A stretch of DNA of 64,000 nt from Protopterus annectens. Its lineage: Eukaryota; Chordata; Ceratodontiformes; Protopteridae. Of the stretch, positions 10,888 through 24,054 are shown one piece after another (the stretch's first letter is position 1; each line of letters starts with the position of its first letter). The position numbers and the translations under genes were made by a program. The notes below the pieces were generated by a model. That model ran no database searches, was not told the DNA's origin, and worked only from the letters and a program-made list of their open reading frames with translations. The stretch spans positions 1,117,183,182 to 1,117,247,181 of the forward strand of contig NC_056733.1 of assembly GCF_019279795.1 (NCBI RefSeq), in the 5' to 3' direction.

Positions 10888-11488
10888 AGGTTCATAGGTT
10901 CATACTAGGCTATCTGCCCTAGGGCATTTATAAGCCTAGCCAGAATGTGTTTGGCTTTCGCCACCCATTTTAAATTTATTTTGCTATGCCCTTTTTCGAG
11001 GTTAGTATACTGTGCCTCTGTCTAACAGTGACACAGAAGTGATACCCGGGGTAAACCTACGATCTCCCATCCACTCATCAAGATTCCTCTTGAAGAGAGT
11101 CAATGAGGGACTCTGCCTAACCTGGACTGGAATTTTATTCCACAGTGAAGGGAGCCTCTGGGTTATGAATCTGTCCCTCCAGCATGTCCTATTTATTTCA
11201 GTGCTGAGGTTCAAGTCTCTCGAGCGCGTAGCTCGATGGGATTTGGATTTTCTGAGTTGCAGCATGTCCATTAATTCTGGGTTGGACATGGCTTTATGTG
11301 TCAGGCACAGATCGCCTCTGAACAGGCGGTATGCCACTGAGTAGAGCTGGAGTTTCTTTAACCGGGCAGCATATGTCATCTGTTTGAGCCCTTTGATCCT
11401 CTTGGTGATGTACTTTTGGGGTCTTTCCAGTTGCTGCAGGTGTCTGGTAAGGTACATCCCAAAAGGGGCATTGTACTCAATTATTAAT
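10888..11488 (-). mobile_element. CR1-like LINE, 5'-truncated
   Basis: On the minus strand the frame at 11488-11002 encodes the end of ORF2: IIEYNAPFGMYLTRHLQQLE, then LKKLQLYSVAYRLFRGDLC and the C-terminal SLWNKIPVQVRQSPSLTLFK. This is the post-RT region typical of CR1-like LINEs and it is open for about 160 codons. Beyond it is a short 3' UTR ending at 10888-10904 in two copies of the 8-mer TATGAACC. A short repeated octamer at the 3' end is the usual CR1 terminus. A related plus-strand copy lies at 12137-12915. It is a dead-on-arrival insertion cut at its 5' end. Confidence 0.82.
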
Positions 11489-11640
11489 CTAAATTATCCC
11501 ATATATTTTTTCAGAACTAACTGCTCATGTTTAAAACATATGGTGATTCCTTTTAAGGATGCAACTACTGGTTGCAAAAATTATTGAAGAACATTGCACC
11601 TAAAAAACACTTTTTGCAGGCAGCAACCCCCCTAACACCC

Positions 11641-11719
<79 letters not shown>

Positions 11720-11761
11720 CATATACATATACATATACACACACAAACACACACACACACA

Positions 11762-11824
<63 letters not shown>

Positions 11825-11834
11825 GCATGTTTTT

Positions 11835-11876
<42 letters not shown>
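11641..11876. repeat. Compound (TG)n(TA)n(CA)n(TA)n microsatellite
   Basis: About 30 TG units (11642-11700), TA/CATA blocks, a CA block, a long TA block (about 11771-11800), a second CA block (about 11801-11824) and a final TA block (11838-11874). The TG and CA arms are complementary and could pair as one large hairpin. All frames here are artefacts of the repeat. Confidence 0.95.
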
Positions 11877-11881
<5 letters not shown>

Positions 11882-12136
11882 GGAGATTGCACTGATGTAA
11901 ACATGCATTTTTGTTCTTCCTTTTCTCGCTGTCACTCTGATCCTGGTTTGTACACTACCAGTGGACTCATAAAAAAAACTTGGGCTTGAGATGTCCAAGT
12001 AGGAATACCCAAGAAAAAGGATGCATGAACAAAAACACTCTGGTACTTAAGTGGAGATTTCATCTGAAACATATTCGCCAGTACACTGAAATTTGTAGGC
12101 TAATGTTGTTTTTATTTGGTTATTGAGCTTTTTTAC

Positions 12137-12915
12137 TCATAAATATGAGGACTCCATGCTGAGACCCCTCCTATTTGACATCTACTTCCCCAAGGTAAAG
12201 GCTAATGTCAGGGACCTTTGTCTGACCAAATTCACGGATGACTGCAAATTACAGTACCTTTTGGGAAAACTGCCACCCAACTTATAAGTAAGGGAGTGAC
12301 ATCCAGGTCCAAGAACGTTATAGTGCTAATTTATATGGCCCTTATTAGACCCATCTTTGAGTATAGTGCCCCCCTTGGCATGTACCTGACCAGACATATG
12401 CAACAGTTGGAATGTCCACAGAGTTTCCTTACCAGGAAAATCCAGGATATAAACACACTGTCTTATATGGATTGTCTTGAAGCCCTGTCTCTATACTCTT
12501 GTCTCCTACAGGTTACTGAGAGGCAGTCTATGCCTGGTATACAAGGCATCTTTGGATCCAGCTCTGATGGACCTTTTGCACATCCGCAAAACAAGCAGTG
12601 ACAGACCCACTATATCCATATTTAAATTTTGTTTGTAACATACGTAAGACAAGTTGGTGAGTCAGATATGTTTCTCAGAGGATCTCCATGCTGTGGACAG
12701 GCTTCCCATCCATGTGATGCAGAGTCCATCCCTAACCCTATTGAATTGTAACTTCGACCAATGGATGGGAAATTGAAAATTCAGCCCAAGTCTAGTCCCA
12801 GTGTCTCTGATAGACAAATGGAGACAGTAATGCCCAAGCTAACATCCCCCCCCACACACACATAACCTCTAGAAACTTCTTAAGTAAGATACCACCTCTT
12901 AATAAATACCTATGA
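12137..12915 (+). mobile_element. CR1-like LINE fragment with internal deletion
   Basis: Encodes MLRPLLFDIYFPK (RT G-x-x-L-x-P-x-L-F region) and KFTDDCKLQY (F-A-D-D box changed to FTDD, about 12228-12251). After an apparent internal deletion it continues with LIYMALIRPIFEYSAP and GMYLTRHMQQLECPQ, the same segment as in the minus-strand copy at 10888-11488. Frames break after about 12600. The 3' part (12610-12780) still aligns in wording with the CR1 C-terminus. Same family as its neighbour but more decayed. Confidence 0.72.
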
Positions 12916-12929
12916 TACATAGGCTCTGG

Positions 12930-13010
12930 TGGTCGATAGTCTGGTTCATAGCTGCCCTAGAGCCTTTATAACCTAGCCATGTTAATCCCGGGTTGTTCCA
13001 ATTGTCTTTG
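12930..13010 (-). repeat. CR1-like 3' UTR fragment, tail-to-tail with the previous copy
   Basis: GGTTCATA...CTGCCCTAGAGCCTTTATAACCTAGCC on the plus strand matches the wording of 10896-10945, the 3' UTR of the minus-strand CR1 copy. It appears to be a second minus-strand tail lying just after the plus-strand copy. Confidence 0.45.
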
Positions 13011-16000
13011 GTTAGATGGATAGGGTCAGTGAGGAGCTCTGTAGTATATACCTATGAACATTCATTTGTTTGTCTGTAGGATGAAGGCAGCATCTATGAA
13101 TGTTTCCTTTAGTGGGTAGAAACTGGACTGGTGCTCTAGAACGTGGTAGCTGATCCAGGTTTCCTTACTGTTACCATAGCTAGCCTAACTGAGAGGGCAA
13201 GAGGAAAATTATGCTTGTGTCATGATGCCCTCTTATTTTGAATGGCAGAATGAAAGGGTGAATGGAAAAGGCCCACAATAATGGTGATAAATCGACTGGG
13301 CCAAGGTAATTTATTAAACCTATGCCAAAATTTGCAGAATTGTATGTTTAAAGCATAGAAGCCTGAGATTGAGTATAATGTACTTAGTGGGTGGATTTGT
13401 AGTTAGATGAACAGTTTCTGAAAGCCTTGGATGGCAGTATAGGTTGATAGAGTTCTGGATTTAGCCTTTAGTGCAGTGAGGTGTTAGGAAGAGGTGGCCG
13501 TAAAAATTGGAGAAGGGTTCACACAGTGGCAGCTGTATTACTGCACCTCCAGAGAGGGCTTTCCAAATCCTGTAGTGGAGGACAAATCAGCAAGCAGCCT
13601 AAAACAGGTCTACAAATGTGTTATAGAAGTTGCAAAAATGCAACAAGTATGTTATTTTCAAATTTGCGAAAATGCTGAGGCATAAGACAAGTTAAGTTTG
13701 TAATCCGTAATGAGTAGAATTTAAAGAAGCACTGCTTTACTGAAAAAGGAGTAAATACATGGAATAGCATTTCGGAGAAAATGTTTTAAAGCTTATATTA
13801 AGTCCAAACCTCTTAAGAAAATGAACAGTGGCTCTAAATTGAGATAATCATGCCCCTTTGCAAGTTTGATTTTAGTAAAAGTAAAATTTGTCTACATCTT
13901 AATTCTGGGTTTTGAACAGAGAGTTCCCTTTAGTTTTTTGTTAAGGATGCTCTCTGTCATTACTTGTCTCTTTTTTTTCATTTCAAGACCTTCACCTTTG
14001 TGAATGTTCTTCTTAGCTTTAGGATTTGATGAAATAAAATGCAGTGCTGGACAGAATGCGTATGTAGCTACATGTAGAAATTTGGGAGGCTGGCTGCGAG
14101 AGCTTGGAGTTACTGAAGTTCAACTAGGGTGAGGATACCCAGGTCATCTGGGCTAGTGCACTTTTTAACAGATATCATGACAAGGTGCCCTATATTTCTG
14201 AAAACCATTGAATGATATCCTCAAGTTATAAAATAGCCACTTTTTGTAAAATTAGGCACAAAGACATTTTTACATGAGTGATTCAGTAAATTTAGTTAGT
14301 TAGACAGTACTGTAGTCTTACAGTATGAAGTGGAGAGGTGAAGGAATTAAACACAGAGCTGCACCATGAAGCTCATTAGCAGATTGTAGCCTTAACATGG
14401 TGTAATATATACTGCCAGATATTTCATAGCTACCGCTATGTGATGAACTTCAGAAAGCTATGTGTCTACTATTGTGCTGGAACTTTGCACAGTCACTGAG
14501 CACATTCTACCCATCTTGGATTTTTCCCACTACTTCTCAGACCATTTTACAGGTTGCTGACAAGGCATGCAAAATGTCAAGCTAATGACTAACATCAGGG
14601 GCTTAATTTGGGAAGTTATATTGCTTTAGCAGTAAGTGATCAGAATGAGTGGCTTAATGCATGTTTACACCTGGGAGTATCCGACAGATTTGCTAGAAAA
14701 TAGCAAAAAAGTTGTTATTTAGAGGTCTGCCAGTCAAATATTTGTTGTTTATCAAGCTGTGGCATCCTGGTGTTATGTAGGGAATGGTTCGTGCCATGGA
14801 ATTTAATCTTTATCTCCGGGTTTGTCTGTGCCCAAGTATTATGTCAGCTGGAAATTACAATAATTTTTGAGGAGGTTTTGCCTTTCTGCCTCTCTCATTT
14901 TCTTTCTCACGTGCGTTTTGCTGAACTGTGTTATATTTACAGATATTGCATAAGAAGTATTCATGCTTTTCGAGGTATGCTGTCTATGAAGCAAGTGACT
15001 TGACTGAACCTCCAGCAGCTGAGAGATCTGATTTTTTATGTACTGAAGTCCATCTTGGACTCAGATTCAGAAAGGTTCATGCAGTCCAAAATTTCAACTG
15101 TTTCTTTTTCTTTTCTTTTTTTTTTTTTTAACATAAATGCCAGTACAGAAATGTGTTGTCTTTTTTTTTTTTTTCTAGCAGTATGAGTAATGTATGTAAT
15201 GTAAATATATGCTGCTGCACCTGTTAGACTGTTACTGCGTCTGCTGATTATGACCTATGCAAATAACATATTTCACCTGACATACTCCCATCACACCTTT
15301 AAGCTATCCCAAGCTTTTGAACCCATCTCTTCTTTTGTTTTAGTATTTTTCTTTTCTTGAGAAATATGTGATTTTTGTAATGGAACAGTAATGGTTTTAG
15401 CCACAAAGTAATAAATTGCAGATGCTATGAAATTACTTATAAGAATGCATGTTGTAGTTTTCTGACACTTTGGTTAGCAGGATTGTAGTGATCTACTGGT
15501 AAAAGGAATATGCCACCACTTGGCCTCTGTTGAAAGGTGGCTACATTGGTTAGCCACAGGGTCTTCCAATGTAGGTGGTTCCAGCTGTTAATATTAAAAA
15601 GGCTGTACAATAAATCAAAGCATTATCCTAAGGATATAAGAATCAGTTTCAAACCTTTGACAGATCACTAGACTGAAGCAGACAATTGCCCTCTTCTTGC
15701 TGCTGGCCTCTATTGCTGTGCCTGCAGGCAGTTTACTGTTACAGTTGTATATTGATGTCAGGGTTAGCAATGAGTGGCTAGCAGTGACAGATGTCTATAA
15801 TTACTGCAAGGTCTGGCAGCATTTGAAAAACGCCTTCCGATGTCATCCAGCAATTAGCTTAAGCCTGGTGTGCCTCCAAGTACTGTTCAAATTGCTAGCA
15901 TTTGAACAAAGCACAGTTTGTGAATAATGGTGCCAGGCACCACTGGGACAAATAATAGAACAGAATATTAACAAAAGTAAGGTTTAGTACTGCTGAAGTT

Positions 16001-16474
16001 CTATGTATTTTAGTTAGTCTTGCTTTACTTCATATCTGCAGATTAGACCAAGTTAGCCTGTGTGAAACATTAAACATTATTTTTTTTTACTTGATTTTCA
16101 GAAAATTTCTTACAGTCATTTGTACCCCTCATTTGATGTCCAGTTTTATTATATATTTAACACGTTTGTGTCCAAGCAGATATACATACCTTAGGTAGTC
16201 CACCACCCTCTTGATAAAGCTTGACCATTTTACTTGTACTTTACCCCTGGAGTGTTGCCCTTCTGCTGTATGCAAGTCTTCAGGGAAAATAAGCTTGCTT
16301 ATCATTACAAAGCACACAGTTAAGCATTTGCAGAGCTTTTAGGTATGGGACGGCCAAACTTTTATTAATGCTACTTTAATCTTTACCCTCTCTGGAGGGA
16401 ACCCCTTTTTGGTACATTATGTTCTGCTCTTCTGCTTGAATTAAAATAGTGGAGGTGCCCTCATTTTGCACTAG

Positions 16475-16478
<4 letters not shown>
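13011..16478. other. No recognisable gene or element
   Basis: About 3.5 kb of AT-rich sequence with only short motif-free frames. T-tracts occur at about 15114-15129 and 15162-15175. I see no splice-bounded exon or repeat that I can name. Confidence 0.35.
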
Positions 16479-16551
<73 letters not shown>

Positions 16552-16558
16552 GTGTGTG
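16479..16558 (+). repeat. (TG)n microsatellite
   Basis: About 40 TG units, nearly uninterrupted (one CG), followed by TATGTATG. Confidence 0.96.
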
Positions 16559-17199
16559 TATGTATGTATGTGTGTGTTTGGTGGGCTTTTTTTGTATATT
16601 TGGCCTAGAGAATTGTAGCTGTGAGAATCATGACCCCAGTTTGTCTGATGGAAGGAATCACAGTGATGTGTGTCTTGTCATTCCCCTCCCACCTTTGTTT
16701 CATCTTAACATTCTGAACGGAGTAGTAAATGATTTGAGAATGGCTGCGTTTACTGCTGTACCTTTCCATTAGTCACTGTATGGGTATGGAATATCTGTTT
16801 AAGTATGCTGTCTTTATAAAGAATTGAACACATTATATTTGTAGTGGTTTTTCTTCCAAGTTTGTAGTAGTATGTGAACAAAATCTGTGCTTTTGTTCAA
16901 AATGTACTTCTTCCTTCTCCTGTAATTCACATCTTTTTTTTCTTGGATCCATGACCACAGCTAACCATTGGCTTGCTTTATTTCTCCACTTCCCTGTCTG
17001 GTACTTATCCGCCCTTTCACCCTAATGGAGTGGGAGCGTGTCAATCAGTTGACATCAGTTTAGGCGACTACCATTTCAGCAAAAATGTTTTGCCAATAGT
17101 ACTTTTGCCAAACGGCTTTCCCTTGCTCCACTGTTGTGCGACTTTGGAGTAGAAATGTTTAAATTTGGGGGTGTCAGGGATTCCTCATATGGGGACTGC

Positions 17200-17227
17200 C
17201 CCCCCCCCCCCAGCAAAAAAAAAAAAA
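17200..17227 (+). repeat. C-run followed by A-run
   Basis: A run of about 14 C, then AGC, then 13 A. Confidence 0.9.
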
Positions 17228-20200
17228 TCAAGTTTCATCAAAAGTGCTTTCATTGAAAAATTTTTGGAGCTTTGCTTTCGGGGAAAGTGGTGTCAAGCTG
17301 TTGACATAAACCCAGTGAAACTGCTGGCAGAACAGGAGTGGGAATCCACAGAGAAAGAAGTAGGGCAGATCAACTAATCCTATACAACCTCTGTCCCTCT
17401 CTCTTGCTGATGCTGCCAGTGGATCAGGAAGAGGATTCAGCACCTACATGAGGGGGCTGCAGTGTTAAACCGCAGTGCATGCCCAAGGCTTTTCATACCG
17501 AGTTCTACTTCCCCTTCCCTGCATGCTGATGGCATGTACATGTTGTTAGACTGAGTTGGCTGTGCAGAATGGCTCAAGGATATGCCCATCCCTAGGCCAT
17601 AACAGCAGCATTTCTCAGCCCTCTGCAATGCCTAGTCTCAGTGAGCCCCCACCCTCACAAGGCCTCAACAAGTGGCAGTCAGCACACCCTCCTCCCTGCA
17701 CGATAGGTGTGGCCATCCAGTTGTCCCTGTGCTCTCTATACCCAAGTTATTAGTTGAAGTTGAGCTGTCTGGAGTGTAGTCAGGACTTCATCACTCTTTG
17801 ACTCGCAGCAGGCTGTAGTTTGCATCTTGCAGATACTTGAAGCTAGTTGTGGCATGTGACAGCATCAAGTACCCCTGGAAGGTTGGAGTATGTGGGTATA
17901 GGTGCAGTATGCTCATCAAATGCTATAGCTGGAGGGTTGGGCTTAAGCTACATGGGTCCCTTTTCCACTGTGGACTGTGAACCCTCATACTGTACAGCCT
18001 CAGGTACATCTGTTGGCAAGCTGGCACCTTCACCCTGTAGTGATGGGGTAGATGTTCACTCAAGATGGAGACAGATTTGATAGCAGTCCACACATTTGTG
18101 CCTTTGTGCCTTTGTCATCATTAACCCCTGCACCAATGCCAGCCTCAGCCTCCTATCCTGCATCTGCCTCTGCAAGTGTCACTGTAGCTGAGGTTTGGCT
18201 TGTGATATACAATAAATACATATGATAATGCAGTTGAGTACTTGTGCTCTATAGCATGTCCATGAAGGGTGTCTGTGCAAGGCAATGCTACACACTCTCA
18301 AGCTGTCTCAACTGCCACCCTGACGTGGCTAAATGCCTTATGTTCTTTGACAAAACATGGGCAGTGTAAGCTGTTGTCAGTGTACAGTGCTTCTGTAAAG
18401 AATTCTGCCATTTGTGCCAATAACATGGTGGATCACCCACAAAGATGTGTGGTGGTTGATCCATTCTGATGCCAGTGTCCACTGTTCCAGGAATGATCCT
18501 CTTAGTTTCCTGTCCCCCCCATGGCCACCTCTTACAGGATGTGCCTTTGCCTTGTTGTGGTATATCATGTGGGTAACATACTTACTTCAGGAAAAGCTGA
18601 TTAGTGCTCCCCTTTCCACAACTGACATCCATAGTGCTTGTAGCAAGACACCATTTACAAAAGGGCTGAAACTGTTCAACCTTGACATTCACCTCATCCT
18701 CCAGACATGCTAATGCTTGTGACCACAAGGTGCAGAGCTACTGAAACCCACCCCCATGACATAGAGAGATGGAGCCCTATTGGCCTGGTCATCCATATTT
18801 GATTAGCAGCATGAGTGTCTGACAGACTGATGGGGGAAGATGAACTTGAGAGGCTAACATCAGTTCTTTCATTCTCAGGGGTGGGGAGAAAAGGCTGCTT
18901 GTCCTGTGGCACTGGTGACTTCTAGAGATGGCTCGGTTTGTGGCCCACCTGTAGAAGCACTATTGGCTCAGACTGTACCAGACTGGGATCTTACTGCTGA
19001 GCTAGGGGAAAATGGTGGTGTTTGCAGAAGCATGCATTTCTCATCCCTGATCTGGCAGGTATCCAGCAAGCCCTTCAGCTGCCTAGGTGAAGGAAGGGAA
19101 GGGTACTCATCTCAGCAGGAATCACCATTGACATACTTCCTGCCCCCTCCCCCAACTCAGTGCTAGGGGAGCAGATGGGCTGATAGGGATTCTTGGGAGG
19201 GAACAAAGGGGTTATGTATGGCTGCTGCCCAGCCTGGCTTTCCTGCACTAGAGGAATAAATGGGCAGCTAGGTGCAGACAATGGAGCCATTGGGCAGAGT
19301 CCTGTGGAAGTGAGGAGAAGAAAAAAGTGACCCAGCTGCATAGTGTATGTGGCTGGAAAGATATAAAGACAGGGACAGCTCTGGGGATAGGCCAGACTAT
19401 AAGCATAAGGACAGATAAAGGACCTCATATGGTACTGATTTTTATTCACTTTACAACACTTTTGAAAGGCTTAAGTTTTACAAATAATTTCTTGATCTTG
19501 TAGTTAGATGGATTTGATTTGAGGCAGGTAAACCAATTCCTTTACATTTACTGTAACTGGCAGTATGCTGTTGGGTAATCACAGGTTCATTAACAAAAAA
19601 TGGGCCACCCAGCTTTGACCCACACAGTGCCCTCCCAGCTAACAGTCAGGAGTTTTTTCCCTCCTTTCCCTGCATGCTGTAAGTAAGGGGGCCAGATGGT
19701 GTTCACAAAGAAGAGGCAGATACTGTATCTTGAATTTAGTCCTTAGAGACAGACATTCCAGTTGACTGGTTGTACCTAAGCCCTGTTTCCTGTTTACCTC
19801 CTCCTGCTCTCTTCTCCCTCTAGGCTACTTGTACTTTTGTAATTTTCCACTCTTTTTCACTTATCTCACATTGGGTATTCTTACTGTATATACTCCTTGC
19901 TAATGCTGTCCCAGAAGTTTTGTACACTCAGCTAACCCCATATGTACTTACTCTTGCTCCTCCTAGACTGATTACCAATTTACCCCTTTCCTGTTTTTTT
20001 ATATTTTCACTCAGCTTTCCTCCTTTCTGTTATTCCTACTCGTTGAACTTTACCACATGTTCCACTTGTACTGTGATGGGGGGGTAGGGGGGGATAGCAA
20101 CGCATGGCTTTACTTCACTCTCCACCCTACTCTATTCTAGACCCATCTACCCCGTATCAGTAAATTTACACCTAACTAATCAAACCTCATTAATACTTGC

Positions 20201-20400
20201 CAAGTTGTCCTCAACCTACTACTACCATCCTCACTTGTCCTCACCTATTTCTTAAATGTCTAACCACTTACTCCAGTTCTGCTGTCTCAGCTCTTCCTCA
20301 AAGCTGTTGCTGTAAATTGAAGCAGTTAGAAATAACATAGCACCCACTAATTAATCAACAAATAATACTTCATATACAACCTCCCTTATACATTTTCTTT
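17228..20400. other. Unassigned, relatively GC-rich then pyrimidine-rich stretch
   Basis: 17.2-19.4 kb is less AT-rich than its surroundings and has several frames of 60-125 codons on both strands, none with a motif I recognise. 19.4-20.4 kb is pyrimidine-rich on the plus strand, with a G-run near 20078-20095. The pyrimidine-rich part may be the 3' UTR of the minus-strand L1 that follows. I make no gene call. Confidence 0.35.
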
Positions 20401-20405
20401 CTTTA

Positions 20406-20767
20406 AGCCTAGGTGACAGGCTTTATCACCACTTTCCTCCTTCAGTCCAGGTGACAGACTGCCAAACCTATTCATGCTCAATTTACCCCTCTCTGTTGTA
20501 AAACAGTATGTCACTTCACTTACTAACCTTTATATTTTGTTTGTTCCACACTTATTGTTACTCATACCCAGAATTACTCCCCCATCACAACACCTGTCCT
20601 CCTTACACATTAGCCCAAGTGGCAGTTAGTCTAGTCTGTCACATCTAATAAACCCTCTTAGCCTGGGTGGCAGCTAGTCTTTTTTCTCAGTCTCTACTTA
20701 CACAGTTCTCTTTAATTCTGTTATATGGTCTACTTGTACAAGCCAGTCAGCCCAGGTAGCAGCTACA
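20406..20767. repeat. Five dispersed copies of an AGCC(C/T)AGGTGGCAGCTAGTCT-like motif
   Basis: Copies lie at 20406-20422, 20445-20460, 20612-20632, 20660-20680 and 20749-20767. The shared core is CC-A/T-G/A-GGTG-G/A-CAG. Spacing is irregular, so this is not a simple tandem array. Within the L1 orientation it would read AGACTAGCTGCCACCCAGGC in the 3' UTR. Confidence 0.6.
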
Positions 20768-22204
20768 CTATTCACTCTATCTATGCTTTTCTTTATCTTA
20801 TAAACATGCAAACTTACCTCTGCTAATTTACCTACTGTCCATCGTGACCCACTCCTCAGTCACATACTCTTTCTGTCACCACCCATTCAACACCTGTCAA
20901 TTTTTCTTTTATCCATTTTTTAAACATTTATTAAATTATCATTTAAGACATAGCAAACATACTTTATCAGAAAAAGAAAAACTATACTACTTTTTCCGTC
21001 TACATACATTATACATCTTTTGTTTCCTTGTAGTTATCATCAATCCAAATTGCTGAATTCCTACCTTCCCATAAACCTCATTCCTATTCCTTCTCCTGAA
21101 CATTATTCTGCAGGTATTGCTCCCACAATTGCCATTTATTTTTATTTTTATGAAATTTGCTCCTTCCCTTTTCTAAAAATCCCACGTCCAGTTTTTTTAT
21201 CTCTTTTGTAATATTCAATACTTCAAATGCAGTTGGTTTAGACTTTGATTTCTATTTTCTAGTAATTGCTGTTTTGGCAGCTAGAAGAATTAAACTTACT
21301 ATGTTGAGGCAGTTCATATCCTGTGTCACTGCTCAGAAAGTCATGGCCTTAGTTACATTCACTTGCTCTTCTGATATTTTTGAAAGAGTACTTTGTAGGG
21401 ATTTTTTTTCTAATTTACCAACTCGCTACACTCCCAAAACATATGTTCCGAGTTACCCCTTTCTTCCCCATCACACCTCCAAAACTTACTCTCTACCTGA
21501 GGAAAAATTCTTTCAGGTCTGCTTGGTGTATAAAATTATCCATGAAAACACTTCCAAGCAAAGATCCTAAAACTTCTGGACTTTGTTCATAATTGGGAAC
21601 CATACATATGTCCTCCCATTGTTCTATTGTAAATTGCTTTTCCAATTTCTCATCCCACCTCTTCTAACCTCATCTAATTGATTCTTATAGTTATCATGCA
21701 ACATTTTATATGCCCTAATGACTGTCCCTTTTTTTGACAGCAGCTTCTAGATTCGACTAAAAACCCCAACAGTGCAATAGTTTCACTTAAGATTCTCTGA
21801 AACCTTACTCTTTGCCTGTACTCTGATATCAGTTCCTGGTAGGGAAGGCAGTCTCTAGCTTGCAGTCCAGTTGTTTTCTTGGCCTCATCCCACTCTAATT
21901 ATTTACTCCCAATGCCTTGGTTCCATTGCCAGGTTTAGCCAGTAAATTACAGCCCCTCCTGCCTGTTTTCTGTAGCCCTACTTGCTGTCAGTATTGGCTA
22001 AATCTACTTCTGCAATTCTCGTGTTGGCTTAGTTCTGAGACTACTTTCTGCTACTTTATAAATATAATATTTTGTATGGTTGTCATTATTCTGTTTAAGG
22101 ATCTGCATCCCACTATCTCTTATTTCTTGAACTTCCCTCCTACTTCTTCATCATCCCTTTCCATATTCAATTATAATTTACTGTTTGTGTTATGTATATT
22201 AGCC

Positions 22205-23404
22205 TTAACTGTCTAGTTGTAAAATATCCCTTCAAATTAGGTAATCCTAAACTACCTTGTTCTATTGGAAAGATCATCTTATCACACTTAACTCTTGCCC
22301 TATTCTGGTCCCAGATAAATTAATTCAATTCTTTATTAATTGTTGTCCACAACTTCTCTTCTGTTTGCTAAAAATGTGTCTGATCGTATATAAAATTAAA
22401 GGGACTAAAAACATTTTCATTGCTTGTATCTTACTATCCATATCCATAAATAGGAGCTTCCAGTTTCTCAGTTTTTTATTATGTTTTGTTTAGTGTCTTT
22501 CCACATATCCTTAGCTGCCGTGACTAAAGCTTTTTTAATCCATACTCCTTAAATACATCATCTTATTGTGTCCCCATAAATATGGGTATTGCTGAACCAA
22601 TTTGTGTATGGTGCATAATTTCAGCTTTAGCGTCTGTTTTAACTTCGTTAATTTTATATCCTGGAAAGAGTTGAAACTGTCTCAAAAGGTTCAACAACAC
22701 TGAAATGTCCTTTTCTGGATTTATCAGCTACAAAATAATATCTGCAAATAAAACTAACTTTTCTTGATCACCATACCAGTTATATCCTTGAAATTCTGAG
22801 TCTTTTATTTTCCTTGCCACTGGCACTAAATATCAAGCAAATAAAGGGGAAAGAGGACACTCCTGCCTGGTTTCTCTGTCCAGACACAACTTATCAGAGA
22901 GAAACTCTACCACTTTAATTCTTTCCTTCATCATATATTTTTCTAACTGACCTTGTTATTTTAATGGGGAGTGCAAATGTTTCCATTGCCCTGCTCATAA
23001 AATTCTAGCTTACTCTGTTGAATGATTTCTCTGTGTCAAGACCCACCAACAATAGCAGTATGTTGTTTACATTCATTGTTCTATTAATGTTGTCAATTGT
23101 TTACCCCCTCTCCACAAAACCACGTAGATCCATAGCTATCAGTTTTGGCAACATCTTTGCCTTTCTTTTAGTTAGTATAGACACAAACACAGTCCTGATT
23201 TAACATTGAAATGAATCTTTATGAAGCTGGGCCTGATGGGTCTTTACCTTGATTAGGCAATACAGTCACCACAGCTTTCTTCCAAGTTGTCGGTGCCTCC
23301 CTTCCTTTGAAAATACTGTTAAACAAAGTAACTTTCTTCTCTCTTAACTTCCAAATTTCTACAGGAATATCTGGAGACTTTCCTGAAGATTGATTGTGCA
23401 TCAC
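22205..23404 (-). pseudogene. L1-like reverse transcriptase remnant
   Basis: On the minus strand, 23404-23219 encodes GKSPDIPVEIWK and ends in VTVLPNQGKDPSGPAS, the L1 signature before the finger domain. Near 22870-22840 is TRQECPLSPLF (the R-Q-G-C-P-L-S-P motif, G to E). Near 22765-22738 is LVLFADIIL, where the second Asp of the FADD active site is Ile. Near 22270-22205 is GSLGLPNLKGYFTTRQLR, the L1 post-RT motif. Stops and shifts separate the pieces, so no enzyme can be made. Confidence 0.75.
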
Positions 23405-24054
23405 AGTTTGTATCTCATCCTGTTCTGTCTTAAGTGTTATTTGTTGAGCCTAATCTTCCTCTAACTTTGGCATAATTAAGTCTTCCATAAATATTTCCAT
23501 TTGTTCTCATTGTTAATTTCCACATTTTCCTGCTTTACACAAATTTTCATAACATTTCCGAAATATTTCTAAAAACTTTTACATGATCTCTGGTTATTTT
23601 TCTTGTTATAAGCTCCTTGAGTTTGGCAACAACCCTTTCTCTTTTCTGCTGCCTAAGTCATTGTGCTAAAAGGTTTTGTGCTCTGCAGTTATTATCAACA
23701 ATAGTTGCTTAACAGCAGTAGTTCTAAACTCATGCACATTATCCAGATATTCCCTTATTTCTTTCTTTAGAACACTGCATTTGCGCCTCTTCTTCTGTGA
23801 AATTCCCCTTGTTTTGCAGTAAGTTAACATTTGCCATCCCCTCCAAGGAGTTCCTATTCCTTCTTAACTGTATCTGTTTTTCTTTTATTTCTGCTGTTTT
23901 TAAACTAAATTTTCATTTTATCCCACTCACTAGCTATAACTTCTGAAGATATTTCGATCTTCCTTAATAATGCTCAAATAATTTCTACTACCCATTGCTT
24001 AGAATCCTCTCTTTTTAACAGGTAGGTGGGAAAGTGCCAGTGTCACATTTTTAC

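Noticed and set aside
11012-11344. 110-codon plus-strand frame
   Set aside because: It is the antisense shadow of the CR1-like ORF2 end on the minus strand.
16967-17165. Possible MITE with TTTGCCAA/TTGGCAAA-like inverted motifs
   Set aside because: I could not find convincing terminal inverted repeats or a target duplication.
17228-19450. Possible host exon or DNA transposon in a GC-richer stretch with frames up to 125 codons
   Set aside because: No recognisable domain, no consistent codon pattern, and frames of similar length occur on both strands.
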